5,521 nucleotides of DNA, taken from the NCBI RefSeq assembly GCF_938040115.1, contig NZ_CALHXD010000210.1, positions 1-5,521 of the forward strand. Direction: 5' to 3'. The notes under the pieces were generated by a model. That model saw nothing but the letters and a program-made list of their open reading frames with translations, was not told the origin of the DNA and did not search any database. Source of the DNA: an uncultured Campylobacter sp. (lineage in GTDB: Bacteria > Campylobacterota > Campylobacteria > Campylobacterales > Campylobacteraceae). The position numbers and the translations under genes are program-made. Below, piece by piece: positions 5,463-5,521 of this stretch (positions are counted from its first letter, which is position 1; the number at the start of each line of letters is the position of its first letter).

Positions 5463-5480
5463 TGCGACTTCTCAAACGGT

Positions 5481-5521
5481 GCGGGAATAGCTCAGGGGTA
5501 GAGCACAACCTTGCCAAGGTT
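5481..5521 (+). tRNA. tRNA-Gly (anticodon GCC), 3' part cut by the window edge
   Basis: The sequence shows the first 41 or so bases of a tRNA reading GGC/GGU glycine codons. The 5' acceptor strand is GCGGGAA (5481-5487), followed by UA, D-stem GCTC pairing with GAGC (5490-5493 with 5501-5504) around an AGGGGTA loop, and anticodon stem CAACC (5506-5510) with loop TTGCCAA. The anticodon GCC is at 5513-5515, and GGTT begins the closing strand. The T arm and the 3' acceptor strand lie beyond the window. Bacterial glycine tRNAs have this short D loop and GCGGG acceptor start, so identity is firm. Confidence 0.93.

Noticed and set aside
4891..5517. Long minus-strand open frame (208 codons) opposite moeA and the tRNA
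   Set aside because: It runs antisense to a clear MoeA and through the tRNA gene, with no recognisable domain; it is a shadow of moeA codon usage.

Overview
The window looks like chromosomal DNA from a member of the Campylobacterota, most likely a Campylobacter of the higher-GC, non-thermophilic type. This is inferred from three things: the AAATTT word is scattered through genes and spacers, the MurA and MoeA sequences resemble what I remember of Campylobacter proteins, and the genes are densely packed with overlapping starts and stops. Sampled coding stretches of murA and the DUF455 gene are near 50% GC, so C. jejuni itself is unlikely. No database search was possible.

Left part (1-2742), mostly minus strand. 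A plus-strand gene enters from the left edge and ends at 172. It is unrecognised and AT-rich, and its stop overlaps the stop of the convergent sixA gene. Read in their own direction, three minus-strand genes form a tight operon: a six-helix rhomboid intramembrane protease with a TTG start (2030-1497), a DUF455 ferritin-like protein (1500-661) and a SixA-type phosphohistidine phosphatase (660-169). The first junction is an ATGA overlap, the second TAAATG. Upstream of them on the same strand lies a secreted NlpC/P60 cell-wall lipoprotein (2742-2083) with lower GC.

Middle (2743-3009). This is a 267-base AT-rich spacer between the divergent lipoprotein and murA genes. It holds a plausible murA -10 element, a 16-bp perfect palindrome and several copies of an AAATTTAAAT-type word, but no convincing gene.

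Right part (3010-5521), plus strand. murA (first committed step of peptidoglycan synthesis) is followed one base later by moeA (molybdenum insertion into molybdopterin). The moeA ribosome binding site is built from the last two codons of murA. A near-consensus sigma70 promoter overlaps the moeA stop codon and drives a tRNA-Gly(GCC) gene, which is cut by the window edge.

The genes are mainly housekeeping. Peptidoglycan synthesis (murA) sits back to back with a predicted peptidoglycan hydrolase, and moeA would serve the molybdoenzymes of a respiring bacterium. The rhomboid/ferritin-like/SixA group is the least understood part. I see no mobile element, CRISPR array or clear new defence or biosynthetic system here.
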